Shown here piece by piece: positions 35,234 to 46,500 of a stretch of 64,000 bases of DNA. The notes under the pieces are model-generated. The model ran no database searches. It was not told where the DNA came from and worked only from the letters and a program-made list of their open reading frames with translations. Made by a program: the position numbers and the translations under genes. This stretch comes from Cryptomeria japonica. Taxonomy: Eukaryota > Streptophyta > Pinopsida > Cupressales > Cupressaceae. The stretch is from assembly GCF_030272615.1 (NCBI RefSeq), contig NC_081411.1, positions 838,666,136 to 838,730,135 on the forward strand, given 5' to 3'. The stretch's first letter is position 1, and each line of letters opens with the position of its first letter.

Positions 35234-36052
35234 AATTTAAATTGGAAATTTAAAGTTAGGTTTTAGTACATAATTTGGGGTTAAGTTTATAATTGAAGTA
35301 TTATGGAATTTTAGACTTTTTTTATAATAGGGGTTAATTTAATAATTGAATTATTATATGTCCCCATTCTTTAGAAATTAATTTTTAATTAATTCAAGGG
35401 GGTTAATATATAGAGGATTACTATAGTTGGACAAACTATATGTTTAATCCAGCAATATATATATTTAATTAATCAGTGGACTTACCCCCCCCATATAATT
35501 GGACGTTAGGAAAATTTAAAAAAAAGAAGAGGAATTTGTAAATTTATGAACCTGAGCCCTTGAGACCGTTTTTTTTTGGTCGGATTGTAAAGTAATCGAC
35601 AAAATCAAGGGTTTTAGGGAAAATTAGAATTGGCCCTAGTTTATTGTCGGTTTTAGTGGGTAAATGACATGGTAGAAATTCGAACCCTCATCAGTTGGAT
35701 GTATATAATAATTTCACATGTGCATCAATTAATTAATAGCATTATCCTTATATGGATTGGGAACGATTTAATACATTAAGATAGCCAATTATCCCTTGAT
35801 TTTATTAGCGGCAATTTGTCTTAGGTAATTGAGCTAGCTATCTAATCCGCAATGCAAATTAATCTCCACCAATCAAGTCACTCACTCGAGTTGGTTATTT
35901 AACTTAACCTTAGTAAGTAAGTTTATTTACATCCTAGATAAGACAAAACTTTAGATACAGTTGTTATGTATTAGGATTTATAGCGAGTTCATGACGTCAA
36001 AAAAAAAATTTGTTGTTCCGTTTTTGTGCCCTAAAGTTTGGGCACGACATCT

Positions 36053-36064
36053 TCGTATCAGAGC
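36053..36064 (+). promoter_or_regulatory. Primer binding site, gypsy copy 2
   Basis: TCGTATCAGAGC differs from the initiator-Met PBS TGGTATCAGAGC at one base and starts three bases after the LTR end. Confidence 0.8.
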
Positions 36065-36224
36065 AAGGTTTCCAACACTAGGAACCTTTCTCCATTACGT
36101 TTCGCTTTAATTATCTAAATTAATCAAATCTTTTCTTAAACGGAAAAATAAAAATATAAATATATGAAAATTAAATTATTTTTAATTAATTGTTTATTTA
36201 TTTTATTTCTTGTTTCCTCATAGG

Positions 36225-37535
36225 ATGCCTCCGACTACGCCACAAGCTCGCAAGCGCGGAAGGGGTCCTAGGCGTACACGTATGGCATGTGAGGATGTTG
36301 CTAGGGAGGAACCGGTTCCAGAAGGGAACCCGGAAGCACCTCCCGAACCACCGGTTGACCCTAACCAAGACATCTTGCTAGCTCTTCGGAACTTGATTGG
36401 GATAGTGCAGGATAGGCTTCCAGCAGTGGACCGTCATGCAGATAATCAGAACTCAGGGAGTCATAGATCAGTGGATAGGGAATGGAGTAGGAGTCCACCT
36501 CCTAATTCCGTAGAGGGTGAGGCAGAGCATGAACCGGAGTCCGTTCACCTGCCTGAACCCCCTCCAGTAGCAGCACCTGTATACTTTGAGAGAGCACGTT
36601 AGGAACCAGGAGACCTGATTAGAGAAGTTTTACGCCTCCAGCCGCCATCTTTTGGAGGAACTACTGATGGAGTAGAGGCTGAGGCATGGCTTTTAAGCCT
36701 AGATCGGTGCTTCGCATTGCGATCTTATGAAAGCAATCTGAAGGCACGCGTTGCAGTCCACCTTCTGAGATCGACAGCCTCCACATGGTGGAAGCAAGAG
36801 GAATTCAAGTGCGGACTCACTCCAAATACCATCACATGGGAAATCTTCACAGAGAGGTTCAGAGAGAGGTACTTGTCAGAGCACTTCCGGCAGCGTAGGA
36901 TCGATGAGTTCCATGACCTCCAGCAGAAGGGTCTCACAGTGACCCAGTACGAGAGTAAGTTTATTCAGCTCCTACCTTATGTAGATTACCTGAAGGATGA
37001 GAAGCTACTCGTCAACCGATTTGTTAGGGGACTTAATGCTAGGATAGCAGGACCAGTGAGGATGGCCGCTCCAGGTAGCCTTCGGGTTGCCGTAGAGAAG
37101 GCCCTTATAGCCGAGGAGATTCAGATCAGGCCACAGGACACGAGGGATCGGTTCCAGAACCGAAACCCAGCTCCCCAGCCTTTCGGGTTTTAGAAACCCC
37201 ATTGGAAAGGCAACCACAGAAATGTTTCGGGGTCCCATAAACCCCCTCCTCCACAGCAGTCACAGCAGAGTCAGAGACATAGGCCACCTCAGGGACAGCA
37301 GGGCTCCAGGCCCAAATAGTGGCAGTCACAGGGTCCTAGGCGTGACCAGAGAGTACAGGGTACATACACACCCCCGGCACGGGCTCAGCAGTCCTCCAGG
37401 GGTGGGTACAGTGGATCTAGCCGGACAGGTGGGCATCCTTTTACTAGGCCTCAGGGCGCACAGTTTCAGGCACGTGGTGCTTGCTTCACGTGTGGAGCCA
37501 TGGGGCACATGGCAAGAGAGTGTCCACAGGGACAG
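36225..37535 (+). pseudogene. Gypsy gag, internal copy 2
   Basis: ATG at 36225 (MPPTTPQARKRGRG) opens a Pro/Glu-rich N-terminus. The Retrotrans_gag domain follows: LQPPSFGGTTDGVEAEAWL, ALRSYESNLKARVAVHLL, STWWKQEEF, FRERYL, DEFHDLQQKGLTVTQYESKF and RFVRGLNARI (36630-37060). The basic linker and a zinc knuckle C-x2-C-x4-H-x4-C ([14 protein letters not shown]) begin at residue 420 (37482). Three TAG codons interrupt it at 36600, 37191 and 37317, all in an otherwise unbroken frame that runs on into pol without a shift. Gag forms the particle and binds RNA. The boundary with pol is approximate because no separate pol start is visible. Confidence 0.9.
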
Positions 37536-40500
37536 ATGACAGGGAATCAGAGGATGGCAACATCAGAGCCTACAGTTGGGGACATGGGCAAGTCCCATAG
37601 AGTCTTCGCAGCGGTTGATAACCGCCAGGCAGAGCACCAGGCCACAGTGATCGAGGCTGCAGGTAAGGTCAGAGGTAGTAGTATTTCTATATTATTTGAC
37701 TCAGGAGCGACTGACTCCTTTATATCTCCATTGGTTGTGGAGCGTTGCGGGCTAGTGGCAGTAAGGCAAAGTGTCAGCTGGGAAGTGGAGTTAGCTTCGG
37801 GGGCTAGAGTGTCAGTGGATTCAGAGGTTAGGGGATGTCCGCTCCAGATTGGTAATACCACCACCTTAGTAGACCTTAGAGTTACACCACTCAGATCTTA
37901 TGGCGTCGTACTTGGCATGGATTGGCTTTACGCCCACAGAGCCAAGATGGATTGTCGCTTGAAAAAGGTCGAGTGTGAGGATGATCATGGTACTCCCATA
38001 GTAATCACTGGGATTCAGAGACCCGTCTCTCTTCGTATGATATCCGCTATGCAGCTTAAGCGGAGCATGCGGAAGGGATGCCAGTTGTTTGCCATCACAA
38101 TCAGTGACGGAGAGGAAGAAAATGAGAAGGAGCCGTCCATAGATGATCACCCCATCCTTGAGGAATTTGCAGATGTGTTTCCTGATGAGCTACCTGGTAT
38201 GCTGCCCAGCAGGGAGATTGACTTCCACATAGATTTGGTACCAGGAGCCGAGCCAGTTTCGAGGGCACCTTATAGGATGACCACTCATGAGCTTAATGAG
38301 CTCAAGATGCAGCTAGAGGAACTCTTAGAGAAGGGTCAAATCCATCCTAGCGTCTCCCCTTGGGGCGCACCAGTCATTTTCGTGAAGAAGAAAGACGGAT
38401 CCCTTCGGTTATGCATGGATTACAGGCAACTGAATAAAGTAACCATCAAGAACCGCTATCCCTTGCCGAGGATTTATGATTTGTTTGATCAGCTCCAGGG
38501 TGCCAAAGTGTTTTCCAAAATAGACCTGAAGTCAGGATATCATCAGTTGAGAATTGTGGAAAGTGATATCCACAAGACCGCGTTTCGCACCAGATATGGC
38601 CACTATGAGTTCACTGTGGTCCCATTCGGTCTTACGAATGCTCCAGCTGTATTCATGAGTCTCATGAATGGGGTATTCTGCACCTTCCTTGACCGATTTG
38701 TGATAGTGTTCCTCGATGACATATTGATCTATTCCCGAAATGAGCAGGAGCATGAGGAGCATTTGAGGCAGGTTTTGCAGTGTTTGAGGGACAACCAGTT
38801 GTTCGGCAATTTGTCGAAGTGTGCTTTCTTTAGATCAGAGGTCAAGTACCTAGGGCATGTTATATCCGGTGATGGGATCTCAGTCGACCCATCAAAGATT
38901 AGAGCCATCATGGATTGGCCGGCACCTACCAATGTGACAGAAGTCAGGAGCTTCATGGGTTTAGCAGGATACTATAAACGTTTTGTGGAGGGATTTTCTA
39001 GAGTTGCACACCCCATCACATCCCTCCAGCGAAAAGGGAAGAAATTCGAGTGGACAGAGAAGTGTGAGAGGGATTTTCAGGATCTAAAAAGGGCACTTAC
39101 TAGTGCACCTATTCTTATTGTGCCAGACCCCACGGCCGACTTCATGGTATGCACGGATGCTTCCTTAGATGGATTGGGAGCAGTTCTTATGCAGGAGGGT
39201 AGGGTTCTAGCATACGAGTCTAGGAAACTTAAGACTCACGAGCTTAACTACCCTACGCATGACCTAGAGCTTGCAGCAGTTGTACATGCACTTGTGAGGT
39301 GGAGACACTTCCTTTTAGGTCATCACTTCGAGCTTCATTCAGACCATCAGAGTTTGCAGTATATCTTTACCCAGCCTAACCTTAATGCACGACAGAGGAG
39401 ATGGATGGAGTTCCTTTGTGAGTATGATTTTGATGTTCATTACATCAAAGGAAAGGAGAATGTGGTCGCAGATGCCCTAAGTAGGAGACGACATGAGGTT
39501 TACACCATATCCATGAGCACTGATTTGAGAGACCGTATTTTGCAGCGATTTCCAGAGGATGATTGGTATCTTGAGGTTTGTCAGAGGATCCGTAATCAGG
39601 AGACCCTGGAAGGGAAGTTTGTGGACTACTCTTTGGAGTCCAATGGTCTATTACGCCATAGAGGACGCATTTATGTACCCTCTCTTGGGGGTTTGCGAGA
39701 TTTCATTATCATGGAGGCTCATAGAGCTCCTTATGCAGCGCATCCCAGGGTTAAGAAGATGAATGCTGACTTGAGACAGTTATATCATTGGCCAATAATG
39801 CGGCAGCTTATCGCCGAGTTAGTAGCCCAATGCCTTGAGTGTCAGAGAGTCAAGGCAGAGCACCGCCATCCAGGTGGGTTACTCCAGTCCCATGCTATAC
39901 CAGAGTGGAAGTGGGATACTATATCCATGGACTTCATTATTGGTCTTCCTATGTCATCTCGTCGCCATGATGCTATCTTGGTGACAGTTGACAAATTGAC
40001 CAAAGTAGCCCACTTCTCACAAGTCCGAACTACCTTCACAGCTCCAGCAGTGGCACAGGTGTTCTTACGGGACATTGTTAGGCTTCATGGTGTCCCACAC
40101 AAGATTATCTCTGATAGGGATTCTCTCTTTACATCTTCCTTTTGCAAGGCATTACAGACAGCGTTGGGCACCAAGCTCAACTTTAGCACAGCCTATCATC
40201 CAGAGACAGATGGCTAGACAGAGCGGGTTAACCAGGTGTTAGACGATATGCTCCGCATGTACGTCATGGATCATCAGACCCGATGGGAGGAGTACCTGCA
40301 TTTAGTAGAATTTGCCTATAATAATGGGCATCACACTTCCTTGGGGATGCCACCCTTTCAGGCTTTGTACGGCAGACCATGCAGGACACCTTTGAGTTGG
40401 GATCGTATTGAGGACAGAGTGGCCATAGGCCCTGAGTTGGTCCGTGATATGGAGCAGCAGGTAATTTTGATTAGACAGCGCCTCAGAGAGGCACAGGATA

Positions 40501-40991
40501 GGCAGAAGAAATATGCAGATACAAAGAGGATAGACCGGAGTTACATGGTTGGGGACAAAGTTTTCCGGAGAGTGCGACCGCATAAGAGTCCAATCCGCTA
40601 TGGAAAGGGTTCTAAGCTCGCACCTCGCTTTGTCGGACCCTTCGAGATCCTTGAGAGGATAGGACCAGTTGCTTATCGCCTAGCTTTGCCACCTAGCCTG
40701 TCACGCATCCACGATGTATTTCATGTGTCAGTTTTGAGAAAGTATATCTATGATGAGTCTCATATTTTAGATTGGGATGCCTTGCAGGTGGAGTCGGACG
40801 GGCAGCTAGCCTTGGAGCCCATTCGCATTTTGGCTCGCCGGACGTTGGCCCTTCGAGGTCGAGAGCTGGACGAGGTTAGGGTCCAGTGGGATTGCTATGA
40901 TAAGGTTACAGCTTCATGGGAGGATACAGCACGTATGAGATCACAGTACCCTCATCTTTTTGATGAACTCCAGGAGGACGTTCATGCCTAG
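37536..40991 (+). pseudogene. Gypsy pol, internal copy 2 (protease, RT, RNase H, integrase)
   Basis: Same frame as gag; residue numbers count from the gag start. The protease active site is [12 protein letters not shown] with Asp492. RT has [12 protein letters not shown] (about 762) and the catalytic FLDD at 829-832. RNase H starts at [10 protein letters not shown] (about 975). The integrase zinc region HxnHxnCx2C is around 1163-1208, and the catalytic triad is Asp1236 (SMDFIIGLP), Asp1297 (SDRD) and Glu1333. The only break in pol is TAG at 40215-40217 (codon 1331), two residues before the catalytic Glu. The C-terminal tail (VQW... SWED... YPHLF) resembles the degenerate chromodomain-like end of Del/Tekay elements. 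Length is typical of a complete gypsy pol. Confidence 0.93.
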
Positions 40992-41001
40992 AGGGGGAGG
41001 G
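40990..41001 (+). promoter_or_regulatory. Polypurine tract, gypsy copy 2
   Basis: AGAGGGGGAGGG overlaps the pol stop codon and abuts the LTR at 41002. Confidence 0.9.
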
Positions 41002-44000
41002 TGTGAGGCCCTACCCCAACCCATCCTATCTCTTCAGTTATTTTCATTTTGGAACTATTTTGGATGCTAGTTTTGACACACTATGGATATAGAACTTTTC
41101 ATGATTCCGCGATTTTGGTAACATTGATATATGTGGATGCTTCATTTCTATGCCTTGTGGATTATAGAATATTATATGATTCTAGATTAAGGTAATGTTG
41201 GGATGATGCAGGTTATTATCTGAATTTCAGGATTTGATATAATGTTTGGAAAATGTTTGCATATATTGTAGATGGATCAAATTTTGAGGATTATGAGGAA
41301 ATTGCTTTGAATTGTGACAAATCATATTTCATAATGTCAAGTCTTCGCAGAATGAATGTATTGTATTCTGATTATGTGATTTTATATATTATATGAGGCT
41401 ATTTGGGAAGTACTAATGTTTAAATTGAGATGTGCAGGAAAATATCCATGTGACCATGGAAATATTAGGGAGAATCAAGCCTAGGCTAATGTGCATTAGA
41501 AAAACCAGGGGTTGTCTATTTGGAGAGACAACACCCCGCATGTACTGTATTTTATTCGTAAATGTAAAATGTTGCATGAGTGTAATTTATATTTATTGGA
41601 TTGATTAAATTGTTTAAGGGACAATTGCCATGTGGTTATTGTGATGTGGAATTATGTTGTAGTGTCACTTGACACCTATGTAGTATGTTGTGTTGGCAAT
41701 TTGTCATGTCACCTTTTTGAAAGTTTTATTTTTGTTAATAGTTATATCCCCTAATTGTCCTTGAAGGAACCAAGAAATCTAGGTTAGAGAGCCACAAGGA
41801 AGGTCAACTCAGAGTTGACCCGTAGGTTAACTTCAGGTGGACTTTCTGAAGGTCAAATCAACTCCTAGAGTCAATTTTAGAGCTTTTCTATTAGGCCTCA
41901 TGGGGTACCTATGGGTGAAGGCCAAAATTGGCCGTGTGTCTTTCCCTTAGGACTTGTTTAACCACCCAAAAAAGTGGTTTTCCCAAGATGGACGAATTCC
42001 ATCTATAGGAGTGCCGTCCTTGGAAGGAGAACCTTCTTGGAGATAGTAATCCCTCTTCCCCATTCCATTTCCCTTCTCTAGGCACCTAGGTTAGGGAGTG
42101 TGTAAGACCTAGGGAAGACCAACCCAATGGGAGATCACTCACTCTATCCAAGAGGTTGGAAGGAGTGAGAGAGGCCTTCTTAGGCTAAGAATGGAAGCTT
42201 AGTGAGCTAATCACCCACTCTCCATCCTTGGAGATTTTTGGAAAAACTTGAAAGAAAAAAAAAGAAACCAGTTTTAGGAATTAGAGGAATTTGGGGGCCA
42301 AAGGATTGCAGAAAGTTGTGTGGATTGGGCAGCTCATCTCCAACTAAATTTAGCATACCTATTGGCAGAATAAGGTTGGTTGTTATCTCCTCTTGTTTTT
42401 GTTGTTTATGTTAGTTATGTTGTTTGTAGAAGGAAAGAAATGCTTGTAAAGAAAGTGTGTATGTAAATTGTGTGTTGAAGAAAATAATGTGTAGTTTCAT
42501 TTCTATGTTTTTCTGTTTTGTGTTCTTGTTTTGGGAGTGTCCAAGATCTTCTACTCTTGGGAGAGTAGGATGATCTTGGGGTGGAAGAAGCATGACAGCC
42601 TTGGGTGAGAGGCTCTCCTTAAGGAGAGTGATCTCAAGGGTGTCCTTTGTGACCCTTGCTGCATAGCCTTGTGTATGCATTTGGGGGTCATAAGGGGAGA
42701 GAAATGGCTTTGAGCCTTTGGGGGGCATAAGGTAGTTGGGATGAATTCTGTCGAGTATTTTGTGTTGCCATGAGGTGGCTTGTGATATATTTTTTTTGGC
42801 TGCAGTCTCCCCAATGGTACTTGGTCCACTTCCACCCGTAGATTGATCATCACAAAATGTGGTGATAGTGTAGCTTGGGATGGGAAAGTGTATGTGTTGT
42901 GTGTTTTCCCTATTGTTGTGTTGTATTGCCTGATTGTAACCCGTCTAGGTCTTGGTTCTCCTAGCTCGGGGGTGGCTTCTGGTAAGCCTAGGCTGGGAGG
43001 TGAGCATCCCATGGTCACAGTCCTAAAATTTACTTGCAGGTGGCTTGGGAAAAGGATTAGGAGTTGCAGATTGATGTGTTGCAGACTTCTATTCAGAATT
43101 CTTATTTTTATTTTAATGCAGAAAAAAAAAAAGGAGAGAAAATGCATATGTGAATATAAGGCTTAAAATGATTCTGTTTCTGTTTAAACAAATGTAATCC
43201 TTATTTTCTGTGTGAAGATTAGAGAAAGATGACTGTTTGGATTATTCACCCATTTTTATATATGGGTTATTGTAACTATCATTCTGGAAAAACAATGTAA
43301 ATTTCATTTTATGTTTTGAAGTCTATAGTGTTTGTTGTAGTCTACATTTTAAATCTAGTCTATTCTCTTGTTATTTACTGCAATATTAAAGGAAAGAAAC
43401 AAAAAAAAAAAAAAAAAAATTGCACTAGAATTCCTTCTTTACTATTCACTGGTTTATTTACTGCATTAGTAAGGAAAAGAAAAAAAAAAGAAATGCAGTA
43501 CGGTTATTATTTTCTTGCATAATGTAAATTCTGTTTATGACTGTTTTAGAAAAAAAAAAAAAGGAGAGAGAACTAGTATTGTTTTATTTCTCACTATTTA
43601 CTTGCATAGTTTTAAATCCTGTTATTTTATGTCTGTTAGAAAGAAAGGAGAACCAGAATCGTTTTATTTCTATGGAGAGTTAAATAAAAGGAAGAAGAAA
43701 ACAGACCTAATCTAATGCTGTTAGAAAACTAAAAACAGAATGTAAATGGTTAAAACCCCAGATCAATATAAGGGTTTTTAACCCTATTACTTCAACATTT
43801 GGTCATATATATATTTCTATATATATAGAAGTATATATATTGAAAATATATACCTATATATATATATATAGAATATATGTATATAAGTTTCCGGCAAGTG
43901 CATGCCCTGTAACAACAAAATAGAAGATACATTCTGAATCTTGTGCATCCCTGTTACAAAACCTATAAAAAGAATTGCAGAATAGAATTTCTTAATATAT

Positions 44001-44094
44001 ATATATATATATATTCTCTGCATCAAAAAAAATACACTCTATGGATGCCTGTAGAAGTAAATATTTTCATATTCGTAAATGATATTGTGCATAT

Positions 44095-44126
<32 letters not shown>

Positions 44127-44252
44127 AATATAATATACACAATATACATTTGACATTAAAAAAAAAATACATCATAAACATTTTTATCAAACCCCGAAAT
44201 ATAACAAAATGGGTTTTTTTTTCAAAAAAAAAAAAGGGAAATGGGCACGCGG

Positions 44253-44491
44253 GCCACTGTGCGTAACACAGTGGACGGCCACGGCCGAGCCACTGTGCTA
44301 CACACAGTGGGCGGCGCCGAAGGGCACCGCACTGTGTGTAACACAGTGGGCGGTCACGGCCGCCACTGTGCTACGCACAGTGAACGGCGCCCGCCACTGT
44401 GTGTATACACAGTGGGCGGCGGCTATGCCGTCCGCCACTGTGTGTACACACAGTGGGCGGCGCTGCCGCCACTGTGCGTAGGCACAGCGGC
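44253..44491. repeat. Hairpin cluster, right gypsy LTR copy
   Basis: Same seven inverted repeats as 34575-34812. Few differences: TATACACAGTGG here against TATACATAGTGG there (this copy pairs better), GGCTATGCCG against GGCTATGTCG, and GGTCACGG against GGTCGCGG. Most changes are C/T or G/A. Confidence 0.92.
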
Positions 44492-44624
44492 ACCCGGACA
44501 ACCTGTAAAAAAAACCTCCGCCTCTCCCCCACATGAAACCCTCCACCGTGCCCTAGTTCGTCGTACCTGCAACCTCCAAAACCACAAAAAAAAAGGGACA
44601 TACAATAAAATATAGACATTTAAT

Positions 44625-44659
44625 AAACCCTAACCCATTTCGGGTTAGGGTATAAAAGG
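44625..44659 (+). promoter_or_regulatory. Probable LTR promoter, right gypsy LTR
   Basis: AAACCCTAACCC dyad followed by TATAAAAGG at 44651-44659, as in the middle LTR. The second telobox dyad (44703-44731) has one changed base (CCCTAACCTAA). Transcription from here would read out into the flanking element and beyond. Confidence 0.6.
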
Positions 44660-44746
44660 ATAAAAATAAAATAAAGCAAGTATAATATATAAAAAAAAAT
44701 GCAACCCTAACCTAATTTTGGGTTAGGGTTAGCATTATAATAATTT

Positions 44747-44753
44747 TATATAC

Positions 44754-44818
<65 letters not shown>

Positions 44819-44879
44819 TTAAATTGGAGCATTATAATTGATTTTATTGAGGGATTAGTAAACAAGAATTGATATTGTG

Positions 44880-44913
<34 letters not shown>
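44747..44913. repeat. AT microsatellites in the right gypsy LTR
   Basis: (TA)n runs at 44747-44812 and 44883-44913, counterparts of 35069-35231 with slightly different lengths. Confidence 0.88.
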
Positions 44914-44916
<3 letters not shown>

Positions 44917-45732
44917 AATTTAAATTGGAAATTTAAAGTTAGGTTTTAGTACATAATTTGGGGTTAAGTTTATAATTGAAGTATTATGGAATTTTAGACT
45001 TTTTTTATAATAGGGGTTAATTTAATAATTGAATTATTATATGTCCCCATTCTTTAGAAATTAATTTTTAATTAATTCAAGGGGGTTAATATATAGAGGA
45101 TTACTATAGTTGGACAAACTATATGTTTAATCCAGCAATATATATATTTAATTAATCAATGGACTTACCCCCCCCATATAATTGGACGTTAGGAAAATTT
45201 AAAAAAAAGAAGAGGAATTTGTAAATTTATGAACCTGAGCCCTTGAGACCGTTTTTTTTTGGTCGGATTGTAAAGTAATCGACAAAATCAAGGGTTTTAG
45301 GGAAAATTAGAATTGGCCCTAGTTTATTGTCGGTTTTAGTGGGTAAATGACATGGTAGAAATTCGAACCCTCATCAGTTGGATGTATATAATAATTTCAC
45401 ATGTGCATCAATTAATTAATAGCATTATCCTTATATGGATTGGGAACGATTTAATACATTAAGATAGCCAATTATCCCTTGATTTTATTAGCGGCAATTT
45501 GTCTTAGGTAATTGAGCTAGCTATCTAATCCGCAATGCAAATTAATCTCCACCAATCAAGTCACTCGCTCGAGTTGGTTATTTAACTTAACCTTAGTAAG
45601 TAAGTTTATTTACATCCTAGATAAGACAAAACTTTAGATACAGTTGTTATGTATTAGGATTTATAGCGAGTTCATGACGTCAAAAAAAAAATTTGTTGTT
45701 CCGTTTTTGTGCCCTAAAGTCTGGGCACGACA

Positions 45733-46482
45733 AAATCATACCCAACCCCAAGGGAGGGGTACAAGCCAATCTTCAGTCGATGATCCCCTATTGCTCTTCA
45801 ATGTCTTCAAAGCCCTAAATGGATGAATGAAATTGATGAATGCTTGATGGCTGGATGTTGAATGTTGTTGAAGTCTTCAAAGATCTACTCTTTCGCTCCA
45901 TAGAAGGCCCCTGAAACCAAAAATCTGGGTCCTTTCAAATGAAGAAAGAGAGCTCTTATATATGAAACCCTAGGTCTTAATTTCAACTTTTGGCCGACCT
46001 AGAGATTGAATATCCCGCCAATTTCTTGGGGTTAGGCTTTATTTTATGATTGGATTGCACTCCTAAAATTTTGGGAAAAATGTCTAGGACCATGTGCACT
46101 CCGGGCGCCATGGTCCCGACAACTTTTCACCGAATTTTCAGGGACTTTGGATATGATGATTTTAGAGAGAATCCCAAAGTTACAGCTAATTTCGAGATGT
46201 TTTGACCCCCAAAATCAAGCCCCCAAGTTCAAAATAGGACCTAATTAGGGTTTTTGATTAAATGATGTATTGGAGGAATAAAATGAAAGGGGCACACTTT
46301 AATGAAAGGGCCCAACTTTATGATGTGGAAGATGATGAAATAAGACCTTAGACCTAATTAATTTAATTAATTAAGTGCTAAAGGGGAAATGCAATGCAAA
46401 ATGCAAAATGCACCAAGGCGGGTGATAAACTAGGTGTGAAATTGTACCACCCTAGCAAGTGCATACAATTTACGATGCTACA
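45733..46482 (-). repeat. Low-coordinate LTR of the large element, right piece
   Basis: 750 bp matching 52775-53524 with about 26 differences by eye. On the minus strand it begins TGTAGCATCG. A minus-strand TATATAAG (45955-45962) is shared with 52997-53004. Confidence 0.92.
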
Positions 46483-46500
46483 TTTAGCCCCCACTTTAGC
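46483..46500 (-). promoter_or_regulatory. Polypurine tract of the large non-autonomous element
   Basis: The plus strand reads TTTAGCCCCCACTTTAG after the LTR, that is CTAAAGTGGGGGCTAAA on the minus strand directly before the 3' LTR. Confidence 0.8.

Larger units (their letters stand above)
31721..36049 (+). repeat. Gypsy LTR, middle copy (4329 bp)
   Basis: Starts TGTGAGGCCCTACCCC and ends GGGCACGACA. It is 402 bp shorter than 41002-45732 because material corresponding to about 41750-42152 is absent after GTTATATCCC. Otherwise the two are nearly identical. It contains A-rich runs (33445-33900), AT microsatellites, a hairpin cluster, telobox palindromes and a TATA box. Confidence 0.93.
28949..45732 (+). 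mobile_element. Ty3/gypsy tandem structure: truncated internal 1, LTR, internal 2, LTR
   Basis: Order: pol fragment (28949-31710), PPT, LTR (31721-36049), PBS, gag-pol (36225-40991), PPT, LTR (41002-45732). The middle LTR serves as 3' LTR of copy 1 and 5' LTR of copy 2. Long LTRs, an initiator-Met-like PBS, and a polyprotein that ends in a VQW...SWED tail fit a Del/Tekay-like Ty3/gypsy lineage. The expected leftmost LTR and first 2.2 kb of internal 1 are gone, together with 688 bp of the host LTR. The right flank AAATC would have been the target duplication; its left partner lies within the deleted part. Confidence 0.88.
41002..45732 (+). repeat. Gypsy LTR, right copy (4731 bp)
   Basis: Same ends as the middle LTR (TGTGAGGCCC, GGGCACGACA), with the extra 400-bp segment 41750-42152. 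The last base is followed by AAATC and then by host LTR sequence that resumes at the counterpart of 52775. Confidence 0.94.

Noticed and set aside
35670-35700. tRNA-like GATTCGAACC-type word on the minus strand
   Set aside because: ATTCGAACCCTC occurs in both gypsy LTR copies, but there is no acceptor stem or anticodon arm around it.
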